64,000 nt of DNA from Spirochaetales bacterium (GCA_016930085.1 JAFGHO010000014.1:35985-99984); one strand, 5' to 3'; shown: positions 53,317 to 62,296, counted from the first letter of the stretch. The notes: generated by a model from the sequence alone, not told the origin. Numbers and translations: made by a program.

Positions 53317-54357
53317 ATGAAACTGAAATTCCATACAACATGTATTGTCCTCTTTTTCTTTATCATCGCCGCATGCGCCCAGACACCCGATCTTCCGGAC
53401 GGTCTCTATGCAAAGATTGAAACGGTAAAAGGAGACATTCTTTTGGCCCTTGAATATAAAAAAGTTCCGCTGACGGTCGCCAATTTTGTCGGACTCGCGG
53501 AAGGAACGATCAACTTTTCCGGCAGGGACGCGGAACGATTTTATGACGGCCTGACATTTCATCGGGTGGTGGATGATTTTGTGATCCAGGGCGGATGCCC
53601 TCTGGGAACAGGGACCGGCGGTCCCGGATACCGGTTCCCGGATGAGTTCCACCCCGACCTGAAACATGACAGGGCGGGTATCCTTTCCATGGCAAACAGC
53701 GGCCGGGATACCAACGGCAGCCAGTTTTTTATCACCTTCAAAGAAACCCCCTGGCTTGACGGAAAACACAGTGTTTTCGGACATGTGGTTGAAGGCATGG
53801 ATGTCGTCAAGTCGATTAAAAAAGGCGATAAAATCAAGCGGGTAGTGATATACCGGATCGGCGAAGACGCGAAAAAATTCAGGGCGGACCAGGAAACATT
53901 CGACAACCTCGCATCAACATTGAGAATGAAGAACGAGCAGGAGAGGAAAGCGGAAGCCCAGCGCCAGAAAGAAATGCAGGATGCCGCGCTTGCGGCATTG
54001 CAAAGGAAATATCCCGATATCAGGACGACCGAATCCGGTCTGCGGTATGTTATCCTGAAAAAGGGAAAAGGCGGAGCGAGCCCCACGGCAAACATGCAGG
54101 TCAAGGTTCATTACACCGGTTCGCTGCTTGACGGAACGGTATTCGACAGTTCGATCGATCGGGGAGAACCCGCCGTGTTCAGGATCGGTCAGCTTATACA
54201 GGGGTGGAATGAAGCGCTTTTGAGTATGGAAAAAGGGGAAAAACGGCTTCTCGTGGTTCCGCCCGAACTCGGATACGGTGAACAGGGCGTTCCGGGAGCC
54301 ATTCCGCCGCAGGCGTATCTTGTTTTCGAAATGGAGCTTCTTGATTTTTACAAATAA
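53317..54357 (+). CDS. Cyclophilin-FKBP fusion lipoprotein (dual immunophilin)
   Basis: 346 residues starting at ATG 53317, 8 bases after GGAG. The signal peptide ends FIIAAC (Cys20). The cyclophilin domain at about 30-180 has [29 protein letters not shown] and [18 protein letters not shown] charged helical linker ([15 protein letters not shown]) leads to an FKBP domain at about 250-346 with [18 protein letters not shown] and [20 protein letters not shown]. Both are peptidyl-prolyl isomerases, so this is a periplasmic folding factor with two catalytic folds. Such fusions are described from some bacteria including treponemes and from Toxoplasma. Confidence 0.93.
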   Translation: MKLKFHTTCIVLFFFIIAACAQTPDLPDGLYAKIETVKGDILLALEYKKVPLTVANFVGLAEGTINFSGRDAERFYDGLTFHRVVDDFVIQGGCPLGTGTGGPGYRFPDEFHPDLKHDRAGILSMANSGRDTNGSQFFITFKETPWLDGKHSVFGHVVEGMDVVKSIKKGDKIKRVVIYRIGEDAKKFRADQETFDNLASTLRMKNEQERKAEAQRQKEMQDAALAALQRKYPDIRTTESGLRYVILKKGKGGASPTANMQVKVHYTGSLLDGTVFDSSIDRGEPAVFRIGQLIQGWNEALLSMEKGEKRLLVVPPELGYGEQGVPGAIPPQAYLVFEMELLDFYK

Positions 54358-56175
54358 TCAAAGCCGTGCGGCCCGAACGAGTATGGAAAGAAGGGCCGGG
54401 TCCCTGTGGGGGGCGATCAGGTAAAGGCCGTCGACTGAAGATTTTATCGATTCGATAAGCTCGAGTGAATGCCCGATGCCGACATCCTTCTGATACTCCT
54501 TTTCACTTTTTTTGGCAAGTGCTTCGCGGAGGCCGTCCGGGACATATATACCGGGTACTTCATTGTGAAGGTATTCCGCCGTCCTGGAAGAAGTGATGGG
54601 GAAGATGCCCGCAAAGAATTTCACCGGTAAATCCTTTGTGGTCTCGAGAAACATCCGCACTTTTTCCGCTTCGAAAAAAGGCTGGGTCATGATAAAACAG
54701 GCCCCCGCGTCTATCTTTTTGTTCAGACGGTTGAGCTGGCTTCTTTGATCCCTCATGTTCGGATTAAAGGCGGCGCCCAGAGAAAAGTTCGTCATGGTGC
54801 CCGCTGTTTTCCCGTAGATATTTCTTCCCCTGTTGAGTTCGGCAGCCATCGAGAGGAGTCCGATCGAATCGACATCGAACACGTTGGTCGGTCCACCCTG
54901 TGTGTGGGACGGATCGCCGGTTACCATGAGGAGGGCCTCTATACCGAGTAAATGGGCGCCCAGGAGAAAGGACTGCAGGCCCAACAGGTTTCTGTCACGG
55001 CCCGTCATATGAAGAATGATATTGATATTACGTCTCTGTTTTATATATGACGCGAAGGCGAGGTTGTTTATTTTCACCGTTGCCAGCGGATTTTCCGCCA
55101 TACTGATCGCGCTGGCGCCCGCTTCATGGACCTCGGTGATCGCATCGAAATGCATCGAGATATCGAGTGTTCCCGGCGGATCGATCTCGCAGATAACGGG
55201 CAGCGACACATCTTTGAATCGTTCGAGCAATATTCCCTCTTTGGGACCGGGCGCTTCCTGCCGGAGGTGTATTTCCTTTCTGACGATCTTTCTCCTGACG
55301 ATCTTTTCCTTTCTGAGTCTCACCGAGGCCGCCTCGATATCGGAAGGGGAAATACCGCAGCACCCACCGATGATTCGCGCGCCGAGTTGGGCGAATGTGA
55401 GTGTTTTTCCCGCAAAATAATCGGCCGATATTCCGTAGAGCATCCTGCCGCTGATTTTTTCCGGATATCCTGCGTTCGGCATCACCGAGAGGGGAACGTT
55501 GATATCGGAAATCTGCTTCAGGGCGTGTTCGATCGATACGATGCCGTAACCGCAGTTTAATCCCACAATGTCCGCTCCGTGATCGACGAGCCGGCCGGCT
55601 GCTGTCCTTACATCGACCCCGTCGTAACAGGTAGAGGAGGGGGTGACCGTCATTGAGGCGAGGACGGGAAGCGCCGTCTTTTTTTTCACGACATCGAGAA
55701 AGAAGAGAAGGTGCCGGCTGTTGCCGAATGTTTCCAATATAACGAGGTCGACCTCCCCGGCAATGAACTCGGCGAGTTGTTCTTCGATCGCTCCTTCGAC
55801 AGGTGCTTTCATGTCATTAGTGATTTCTTCGAGTGTCGCGAGAAAAGGGCCGATCGAGCCGCCGACAAAACCGTCGGGGCCGACAGCGTCTTTTGCCAGT
55901 TTCACCCCCATTTTATTGATTTCGCCTGTCTTGTCCTCGAAATGATACTTCGCCAGCGAGAATCTGCTCGCGCTGAATGTATTCGTTTCGATGATATGCG
56001 CCCCTGCCCGGACGAATTGTTTGTGAATTTCACCGACGAGATCGGGGTCGAGTATGTTCATTGCTTCGACGCATTCGACCGGCTGCGGGGCGAGATGACG
56101 TATCATCGTGCCCATTCCCCCGTCGGCTATGAGAATCGAATGTTCGAGCCGTTTCATTAAAGATTGACCGGCCAT
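54358..56175 (-). CDS. Homocysteine S-methyltransferase / methylene-THF reductase fusion
   Basis: 605 residues, YitJ-like. The N-terminal homocysteine-binding domain (about 1-290) has ILIADGGMGTMIR, HIIETNTFSASRF, the zinc Cys in GLNCGYG and the pair in IGGCCGISP. Residues 315-605 form a MetF-type barrel: PVICEIDPPGTLD, LLMVTGDPSHTQGG and AGACFIMTQPFFEAEK. It would reduce methylene-THF and transfer its methyl to homocysteine without a cobalamin domain in the same chain. It sits next to the homocysteine synthesis genes. Its stop abuts the immunophilin stop, and its start overlaps the thioesterase stop. Confidence 0.92.
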   Translation of the reverse strand: MAGQSLMKRLEHSILIADGGMGTMIRHLAPQPVECVEAMNILDPDLVGEIHKQFVRAGAHIIETNTFSASRFSLAKYHFEDKTGEINKMGVKLAKDAVGPDGFVGGSIGPFLATLEEITNDMKAPVEGAIEEQLAEFIAGEVDLVILETFGNSRHLLFFLDVVKKKTALPVLASMTVTPSSTCYDGVDVRTAAGRLVDHGADIVGLNCGYGIVSIEHALKQISDINVPLSVMPNAGYPEKISGRMLYGISADYFAGKTLTFAQLGARIIGGCCGISPSDIEAASVRLRKEKIVRRKIVRKEIHLRQEAPGPKEGILLERFKDVSLPVICEIDPPGTLDISMHFDAITEVHEAGASAISMAENPLATVKINNLAFASYIKQRRNINIILHMTGRDRNLLGLQSFLLGAHLLGIEALLMVTGDPSHTQGGPTNVFDVDSIGLLSMAAELNRGRNIYGKTAGTMTNFSLGAAFNPNMRDQRSQLNRLNKKIDAGACFIMTQPFFEAEKVRMFLETTKDLPVKFFAGIFPITSSRTAEYLHNEVPGIYVPDGLREALAKKSEKEYQKDVGIGHSLELIESIKSSVDGLYLIAPHRDPALLSILVRAARL

Positions 56176-56576
56176 CAGAATAATCCTTCGGCAAGGTCGT
56201 CCGGCATATAAAGCCTTCCTTCCTTGAGACAGGTGGTAACAACGACGGCCTTCAGAACAGGCTTTTTATCGGGCTGACGGATGATTTCCTGGTTGAAAAC
56301 GATTCGCAGTCTTCCCCTTTTTTCCGGCGACAACAGGACGGTAAACCTGTCGCCGCTTGTGAGTGGAAAAAGGTAATCGATTTCCATACGTACGACAACG
56401 GGATCGACACCCTGCCGGTGAAGGCCTTCGAAATCGAGTCCTTTGTCTTTGAGAAACTCGTGCCGTGTGTGTTCGAGATAGTGAAGATAGACGGCGTTGT
56501 TGACAATCCCCTGGAGATCGCATTCATAATCCCTTACCAGAAACTCGAGGGAAAACGAAAGCTTTTTTTCATCCAT
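56175..56576 (-). CDS. 4HBT-type acyl-CoA thioesterase
   Basis: 133-residue hotdog-fold protein. The active-site region VRDYECDLQGIVNNAVYLHYLEHTRHEFL (residues 14-42, spread over the Asp and Asn-Asn motifs) is typical of the YbgC/FadM group. RMEIDYLFPLTSGD and KAVVVTTCLKEGR follow. It hydrolyses acyl-CoA thioesters in the cytosol; substrate chain length is unknown. It starts at ATG 56576 after GGAG. It overlaps the methyltransferase fusion by one base, but the functional link is unclear. Confidence 0.88.
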   Translation of the reverse strand: MDEKKLSFSLEFLVRDYECDLQGIVNNAVYLHYLEHTRHEFLKDKGLDFEGLHRQGVDPVVVRMEIDYLFPLTSGDRFTVLLSPEKRGRLRIVFNQEIIRQPDKKPVLKAVVVTTCLKEGRLYMPDDLAEGLF

Positions 56577-56679
56577 ACCGGTCTCCTTTATCCGAAAAAT
56601 TGACGCACCGCGCGTGCCCGGTCTTTTTTTACCTTATTATCGCCGATATTGCAACCGGCCTTTTCACCTTTACGGTACC

Positions 56680-56709
56680 TTGAGCAGACATGGGCTTTAA
56701 TGCTACAAT
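56680..56709 (+). promoter_or_regulatory. Leaderless promoter of alr
   Basis: TTGAGC, 18 bp, TACAAT, then 7 bases (ACGCTAC) to the ATG at 56717. No Shine-Dalgarno sequence is present. Confidence 0.6.
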
Positions 56710-56716
56710 ACGCTAC

Positions 56717-57868
56717 ATGCAGGCAACACGGGCGATCGTCTACCTTCATCATTTACGGCACAATATCCGTCTCATTCGCAGGCGTCTTCAGACCGGTAAA
56801 AAATTATGCGTTGCCGTCAAAGCGGACGCATACGGGCACGGCGCCGTTACGGTCTCACGAATCGCCGTACAGGAGGGCGTCGATATGCTCGGTGTCGCCA
56901 CCGCCTCCGAAGCACTGGAATTGCGTGAAGCGGGCATCGCCGTTCCGATTCTTCTTTTCAGCCTTCCCCTGCCCGGAGAAACAGGTCTTTTTTTCAATCG
57001 CGGTGTCATTCCGATGATCGCTTCCATGGATAATATCGATTTACTCGAAAGCGATGGAAGACGATTCGAAAAAAAATGTGAGGTCCACCTCAAAATCGAT
57101 ACGGGTATGGGAAGACTGGGCTGCAAACCGGAGGAGGCCCTGAAACTTGCCCTCGCCGTATCCCAAAGCGGTCACCTTCGCCTCGGGGGCGTATGTACCC
57201 ATTTCCCCGGTTCGGATATGAAAGACGATTCCTTTGCCAGGGTACAGACGGCGCGATTCGCCGGTGTTGTCGATGCAATCAGAAAAGCGGGAATAGACCC
57301 CGGCATCGTTCATGCCGCCAACTCGGGGGCCCTTATCGGTCTTCCCGAATCTTTTTTTGACATGGCGAGGGTGGGTATTCTTACCTACGGGTATTACCCT
57401 TCGGGCGAACAGGAACGGATCCTTCCCGTCAAGCCCGTTATGGCGTTTTGTTCGAAAGTCGTCTTTATCAAACGGGTCTTGAAGGGTACGCCGATTTCCT
57501 ACGGGATGACATACAGGACTTCCCGGGAAACCGTCATTGCCACCATCGCTGCCGGCTATGGCGACGGTTACAGCAGGCTTCTTTCGAACAGAGGCGACGT
57601 GTGTATACGGGGAAAGCGATATCCTCTTGCCGGACGCGTCTGTATGGATCAGATAATGGCGGATGTCGGCATTTCTTCCGGCGTCACCCTTTTCGATGAC
57701 GTCATCCTTTTCGGACCGCAGGAGTTCGGCCCGAATGCGGAAGAAATAGCGGGTTTGATGGGCACCATACCCTATGAAGTTACCTGTCTCGTCGGGAAAC
57801 GGGTGCCGCGAATCTTTGTGGACAATGATGACGGGACTTGCCAAAATGACTATAATTTATTACCATGA
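56717..57868 (+). CDS. alr: Alanine racemase
   Basis: A PLP enzyme producing D-alanine for peptidoglycan. 383 residues from ATG 56717. The PLP lysine is in CVAVKADAYGHGAV (Lys35). Conserved HLKIDTGMGRLG, GVCTHFPGSDMKDD, VHAANSGALIG, ISYGMTYRT (catalytic Tyr region) and IAAGYGDGYSRLLSN follow, and VCMDQIMADVG closes the C-terminal domain. The family usually begins just before the Lys loop, which fits this start. Its stop is followed 47 bases later by the solute operon, whose promoter lies inside its 3' end. Confidence 0.95.
   Translation: MQATRAIVYLHHLRHNIRLIRRRLQTGKKLCVAVKADAYGHGAVTVSRIAVQEGVDMLGVATASEALELREAGIAVPILLFSLPLPGETGLFFNRGVIPMIASMDNIDLLESDGRRFEKKCEVHLKIDTGMGRLGCKPEEALKLALAVSQSGHLRLGGVCTHFPGSDMKDDSFARVQTARFAGVVDAIRKAGIDPGIVHAANSGALIGLPESFFDMARVGILTYGYYPSGEQERILPVKPVMAFCSKVVFIKRVLKGTPISYGMTYRTSRETVIATIAAGYGDGYSRLLSNRGDVCIRGKRYPLAGRVCMDQIMADVGISSGVTLFDDVILFGPQEFGPNAEEIAGLMGTIPYEVTCLVGKRVPRIFVDNDDGTCQNDYNLLP
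57828..57856 (+). promoter_or_regulatory. Putative promoter of the glucosylglycerate-type operon
   Basis: ATGACG, 17 bp, perfect TATAAT inside the last codons of alr. The first operon gene starts 59 bases downstream. A 7-codon frame (57865-57888) overlaps the alr stop and follows the -10 by 8 bases. Confidence 0.5.
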
Positions 57869-57915
57869 AAGAAAATATATCAATTTGACCGATTGAATGA
57901 CAGAGTGTATGGCCA

Positions 57916-59100
57916 ATGGATAAAAAACAGACCGATATAATAAAATTTCTCGAAACCAAGAGAGACAACTGGCTGAATGGGATCATTTCCGCACGGGAAC
58001 TGGTACTTTCGAATCTCGCCATGATATCAAAAGTACCCGCGATCACCTTTAAAGAGGGAAAGCGGGCGTCGATTCTCATGGAGCGGTTTATAGCAAGCGG
58101 CATTCCCGAACCCATGATCGATGAAGTCAACAATGCGATCGCGTTCATACCGGGCAAAAGCAAAGACAAAAATATCCTGATTTTTACCCATATCGATCAT
58201 CAGCCCGATATGAATATCGACAATGTACTCACTATTACAAAGGACAAAATCATCGGGAGAGGTGTTCCCGAAGATACAATGGCCCTTGCGACAATGATTA
58301 CCCTCCCCGATATCATTAAAAGACTCAATCTGACATTCGACAGCAATATCATCCTCCTCGCCTCCGCGCGGTACCATGACAGAGGGGACCTGGAGGGAAT
58401 CCGTTGTTATATCAAGGAACATAAAAATACGATCGATGTCGCGATCAATCTGGCGGGCACCCCGCTCGGGATGGTCAATTACTTTTCATTGAGCAGGGTA
58501 CGATGCGATATCGGTTGTTCCATCGGGAGGGAATCGACCACGCCGTGGGGAAAAACAATGAACAACAGCGCGATTTTAGTGATGAACGAGATCATCAACC
58601 GCCTCTGCAGCATTCCGCTCCCCATTCAGCCGAAGACATTGATCAATCTCGGGATGATCAATGGGGGGGAGCGTTACAGTACGGTGAGTACCCGCGCCAA
58701 TCTGAAACTCGAGGTCCTGAGTGAGGATGATAATATCATGACACGCGTTATCGAGGAGATCAATGACAGCTGTGTGGATATCGGGGCAAAGTACGACGTT
58801 TCCATAAAATGCGATTTTTTCGGCCGTCACCGCGCCGGCGGCTTGAGTTACTCGCATCCGCTTGTAAAGACAGCGGTAAAAATCGTCGATTACCTCGGTT
58901 ACAGACCGATCATGACCACGATCAACTCGGAACTCGCGATCCCGCTTTCGTATTCAATACCATCCGTGGCCCTCGGTATTACGACAGGGATCCTGAGCAG
59001 CGGTTCACAGGGGTATATCGATGTGCTTCCGATACCAAAGGGAATATTACAGATCATCATGCTTCTCTACGCGATCGACAGGGGGTATTGTGAAAACTGA
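57916..59100 (+). CDS. M20-peptidase-like protein with degenerate active site
   Basis: 394 residues. The two-domain M20 layout is visible: a hydrolase-like part with ILIFTHIDHQPDM (about 91-103), GRGVPEDTMALATMITL and NLGMINGGERYSTVS as the start of the dimerisation domain. The C-terminal segment is AGGLSYSHPLVKT. Where active enzymes have the catalytic DEE/EE block, this protein has ASARYHDRGDLEG, and the GRGxxDxK metal site is GRGVPED. The metal ligands are thus only partly kept. The stop overlaps the gpgS start, so it is coupled to the solute genes. It may be a catalytically altered hydrolase or binding protein. Confidence 0.75.
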   Translation: MDKKQTDIIKFLETKRDNWLNGIISARELVLSNLAMISKVPAITFKEGKRASILMERFIASGIPEPMIDEVNNAIAFIPGKSKDKNILIFTHIDHQPDMNIDNVLTITKDKIIGRGVPEDTMALATMITLPDIIKRLNLTFDSNIILLASARYHDRGDLEGIRCYIKEHKNTIDVAINLAGTPLGMVNYFSLSRVRCDIGCSIGRESTTPWGKTMNNSAILVMNEIINRLCSIPLPIQPKTLINLGMINGGERYSTVSTRANLKLEVLSEDDNIMTRVIEEINDSCVDIGAKYDVSIKCDFFGRHRAGGLSYSHPLVKTAVKIVDYLGYRPIMTTINSELAIPLSYSIPSVALGITTGILSSGSQGYIDVLPIPKGILQIIMLLYAIDRGYCEN

Positions 59101-60079
59101 TATTCATCATTATATGGACAGGCGCATATTCCATCACTCGGAGTTCAGGGACCTCGGGAGGCTTGTCGAGGAAAAGCGCAAGAGAAACCTCAAAATCAGT
59201 CTTTGTTTTCCGACCCTGAATGAAGAGAAAACCATCGGACAGTCGGTTATCGTGTCAAAGGCGGAACTCATGGACCGGTTTCCCCTTCTCGATGAAATAG
59301 CGGTCGTCGATTCGGGCTCTGAGGACAAGACCTGTGAAATAGCCAGGGAGTTCGGGGCGAATATTTTTATCGCCTCGGATTATCTGAAAGAAGAAGGTAA
59401 TTATAAAGGAAAGGGAGAAAATCTCTGGAAAGCGCTTTTTCTGCTTCAAGGGGACATTATCGTCTACATCGATGCCGATATCAGGAATATCCATCACCGT
59501 TTTGTCTACGGACTCATCGGACCGCTTATTATGTATCCCGAAATCAAATTCGTGAAAGCCTTTTATAAACGGCCGGTCAAAAAGGAAGGGATCTTCAAGC
59601 CCAAAGGCGGCGGCAGGGTGACGGAAATACTAATACGTCCGCTTTTTTCACAGTTTTTCCCCGAACTCACCGCCATCATTCAGCCCCTTTCCGGCGAATA
59701 TGCCGGTTACCGCGAGATCCTCGAACAGATACCTTTTCCCGTGGGCTATGGAGTCGAGACCGGTCTTCTCATCGATATATACCGGCAATGGGGCCTCGAT
59801 GTCATCGCCCAGACCGACATCGAACAACGGGTGCACAGGAACCAGTCCACCAATAATCTCGGGAAAATGGCCTTCGGCATTCTCCAGACATTCTGGAACA
59901 GACTCGCTAAATACAAGGATTTTGGACCGATCGTGCCGGAATCATTTATCCTGCGGCAGATCACCGAATCGGACGAGAACGAGCAGACCCTCGGCGAATA
60001 TCGGATCGAGGAAAAGGAACGGGAACCGATGATCAGTATACCCGCGTATCTGGAGAAAAAGAAACAGGGATTCACATGA
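59090..60079 (+). CDS. gpgS: Glucosyl-3-phosphoglycerate synthase
   Basis: A GT81-type enzyme that transfers glucose from an NDP-glucose to 3-phosphoglycerate. 329 residues from GTG 59090, after GGGGG; an in-frame ATG lies at 59114. Motifs are SLCFPTLNEEKTIGQ (about 37-51), AVVDSGSEDKT, KGKGENLWKALFLLQGDIIVYIDAD split around the metal DxD (Asp128, Asp130), VKAFYKRPV, GGGRVTEILIRPL, PLSGEYAG, YGVETGLLID and the metal His in VHRNQ. These match actinobacterial GpgS closely. It overlaps both neighbours, so the operon is tightly coupled. Confidence 0.93.
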   Translation: MKTDIHHYMDRRIFHHSEFRDLGRLVEEKRKRNLKISLCFPTLNEEKTIGQSVIVSKAELMDRFPLLDEIAVVDSGSEDKTCEIAREFGANIFIASDYLKEEGNYKGKGENLWKALFLLQGDIIVYIDADIRNIHHRFVYGLIGPLIMYPEIKFVKAFYKRPVKKEGIFKPKGGGRVTEILIRPLFSQFFPELTAIIQPLSGEYAGYREILEQIPFPVGYGVETGLLIDIYRQWGLDVIAQTDIEQRVHRNQSTNNLGKMAFGILQTFWNRLAKYKDFGPIVPESFILRQITESDENEQTLGEYRIEEKEREPMISIPAYLEKKKQGFT

Positions 60080-61371
60080 ATCTCTCGATTATCCATTATC
60101 ACCTTATGCCGGGCGGTGTGACCAGGATTATATCCTCACAGATTGCCGCACTCGCCGGGTGTCCGCTTTTCGACGGGATCGAAATTTTATGCGGTCTCGC
60201 CCCTGAGGACTCCGGAATCGGGGAGGTGCCGATCAAGAAAAACGAGGGATTGAATTATATTTCTTCGAACGACGAAAAAAAGTATTACATTCAATTGAAG
60301 GATCGGCTGTATGATTTCATCAAAGAACAGACTGCCGGGAAGGATATCATCCATATCCATAATCCGAATCTGGGCAAGAATCCCGTGCTTACTTCCGTGG
60401 TGCGCCGGCTTGCCGAAAACGGATACCGGCTGTTTCTCCACTGCCATGATTTCGCGGAAGACAGACCCGCCAATATCGCCTTCATGAGATATGTCTGTGA
60501 AAATGTATTCGGCGAACGAACCCGGGACGTGATGTATCCTCAAACGGACTCATGCCGGTACGGCGTACTCAATTCGTTCGACGCTGACAGGCTCAAAGCG
60601 TTCGGGATCGACGCGGAGAAGATACACCGTATCCCGAATCCCGTTTATTTCAGGAATCATGACGAGGGCGAACAAAAGGATGCGGCCCGGGATATTGTGT
60701 GTTCACACCTGCATTGCGACCCGGAAACAAGGATCGTCGTTTATCCCGTCAGGGTAATCAGGAGGAAAAACATCGGTGAGTTGATCCTGTTTTCCGCCGT
60801 TTTAAGAGGAAAGGCCTCCTGGCTCGTCACCCTTGCGCCGCATAATCCCGAGGAAGCGGGCCATTACAGAAAATGGAAGGACTTTGTACGAAAAATGAAG
60901 CTGCCGGTCTTTTTTGAAGCGGGAAGGGGGCTTGCTTTCAGGACACTGATGTACGGTGCCGATATATGCATTACGACAAGTATACGGGAAGGATTCGGCA
61001 TGTCATACCTGGAGCCATGGCTTTTCGGAAAACAGGTGGCGGGCAGGGCCATTCCTTATATTGTCGATGATTTCAGGGAAGAAGGAATGATTTTCGATAG
61101 GCTGTATGATAGGATCCCGGTCGACCGGAACGGGGAGGAGAGGGATTTTCCCTCGCTTTCCGATGACGAGCAGCGGGAATATATCATGATGGTCGCAGGC
61201 GACAAACTCAAACGGGAACGTTTTGCGGCGCGAACGAACATCGACGCTTTCATTCTCTCTCCCGTCTCTCATGAGACGATAGTCCACAACAGGGAAATTA
61301 TTGAAGAAAAATACAGTTTGGAGCATTATGGAAAAAGACTATGCGGCATTTATAAAACGTTGTCTGGATAA
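60076..61371 (+). CDS. GT4-family glycosyltransferase, MggA-like
   Basis: 431 residues. The GT-B N-domain starts IIHYHLMPGGVTRIISSQIA (residues 5-24). A central IVVYPVRVIRRKNIGELI (about 219-236) carries the donor-site Arg and Lys residues. The EX7E motif reads IREGFGMSYLEPW with Glu305 and Glu313. Its place between gpgS and a HAD phosphatase gene suggests it extends glucosyl-3-phosphoglycerate with a second sugar. In Petrotoga mobilis that step is mannosylation by MggA on the way to mannosylglucosylglycerate. The sugar donor cannot be read from sequence. Confidence 0.8.
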   Translation: MNLSIIHYHLMPGGVTRIISSQIAALAGCPLFDGIEILCGLAPEDSGIGEVPIKKNEGLNYISSNDEKKYYIQLKDRLYDFIKEQTAGKDIIHIHNPNLGKNPVLTSVVRRLAENGYRLFLHCHDFAEDRPANIAFMRYVCENVFGERTRDVMYPQTDSCRYGVLNSFDADRLKAFGIDAEKIHRIPNPVYFRNHDEGEQKDAARDIVCSHLHCDPETRIVVYPVRVIRRKNIGELILFSAVLRGKASWLVTLAPHNPEEAGHYRKWKDFVRKMKLPVFFEAGRGLAFRTLMYGADICITTSIREGFGMSYLEPWLFGKQVAGRAIPYIVDDFREEGMIFDRLYDRIPVDRNGEERDFPSLSDDEQREYIMMVAGDKLKRERFAARTNIDAFILSPVSHETIVHNREIIEEKYSLEHYGKRLCGIYKTLSG

Positions 61372-62260
61372 CACCGTTCCGCTTGTTCCCGAACCGACGG
61401 GAGTCCGGGCTTCATTGAAACGGTTCTGTGGTATCAGGGCCGTGTTGTTCGATATCTACGGAACCCTGCTTGTTTCAGCTTCCGGAGATATCGGGGGCAA
61501 ACGGTTTACTGAAGCAGGCCTCATCCGTTGTCTCGAGGAAACCGGCATCGGGTTGGAGCGGCCGGGTCACCACGAGGAGGATGCGCGGAAAATATTGAGC
61601 GGGTTTCGTGAGGCGATACGACGGGATCATGAAGAAAAAAACAAGCAGGGCATTCCTTTTCCCGAGGTCGATATCATCGGCATCTGGGGTGAAGTGTTGG
61701 GGGACGCGGAAAAGGAACATATTCTCCGCCTTCCCGAAGGTTTTAAAACCGGTATATTCGCATTCCTCTTTGAACTCGCGACCAACCGGGTCTCCCCCAT
61801 GCCGGGTATGACGGAACTGATACGGGAATGTACGGCAGCCGGGATCGTAAGCGGTATCATCTCGAACGCCCAGTTTTATACACCCGTTATTCTCAATTAT
61901 TTTATCAACGGGAGAATATGTGATTGTGAAACCGTCGAACCCTTTCGGCCCGATCTGACCTTTTTCTCCTATCGATTTTCCCGTTCAAAACCCGACGGTT
62001 TTCTTTTCGAGCGCGCAAAAGAAAAACTGTTTTCATACGATATTCCGGTGTGCAGGACGATCTATGTCGGAAACGACATGAAAAAGGATATTGTTCCGGC
62101 GATGAATGCCGGCTTCAAAGCCGTCCTCTTCGCGGGCGACAAGCGTTCGCTCGGACTGCTGCCCTCCGGGAAGCCGGATTCCGGCAGGGTGCCCGATGCC
62201 GTTATCACCGATCTGCTTCAGCTTCGTGAGGTGATCGGTATCGAAGCGGCAGCGCAATAA
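61328..62260 (+). CDS. HAD-family hydrolase, probable sugar-phosphoglycerate phosphatase
   Basis: 310 residues from ATG 61328, with GGAG 5 bases upstream; it overlaps the glycosyltransferase gene by 44 bases. HAD motif I is VLFDIYGTLL with nucleophile Asp42, but the usual second Asp is Tyr44. Motif II lies around GIISNAQFY, motif III is Lys in SKPDGFLFERA and motif IV is YVGNDMKKDIVPA. The context suggests dephosphorylation of glucosyl- or mannosylglucosyl-3-phosphoglycerate (GpgP or MggB role). The DxY form is also known from haloacid-dehalogenase-like members, so the activity is inferred. Confidence 0.8.
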   Translation: MEKDYAAFIKRCLDNTVPLVPEPTGVRASLKRFCGIRAVLFDIYGTLLVSASGDIGGKRFTEAGLIRCLEETGIGLERPGHHEEDARKILSGFREAIRRDHEEKNKQGIPFPEVDIIGIWGEVLGDAEKEHILRLPEGFKTGIFAFLFELATNRVSPMPGMTELIRECTAAGIVSGIISNAQFYTPVILNYFINGRICDCETVEPFRPDLTFFSYRFSRSKPDGFLFERAKEKLFSYDIPVCRTIYVGNDMKKDIVPAMNAGFKAVLFAGDKRSLGLLPSGKPDSGRVPDAVITDLLQLREVIGIEAAAQ

Positions 62261-62296
62261 TGCGGATCTTTGCGGCTATGTGCGGGGTGAACCACC

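Noticed and set aside
57865..57888. Seven-codon frame (MKENISI) overlapping the alr stop, just after a TATAAT
   Set aside because: It could be a leaderless leader peptide, but it is short enough to be chance; noted only with the promoter.
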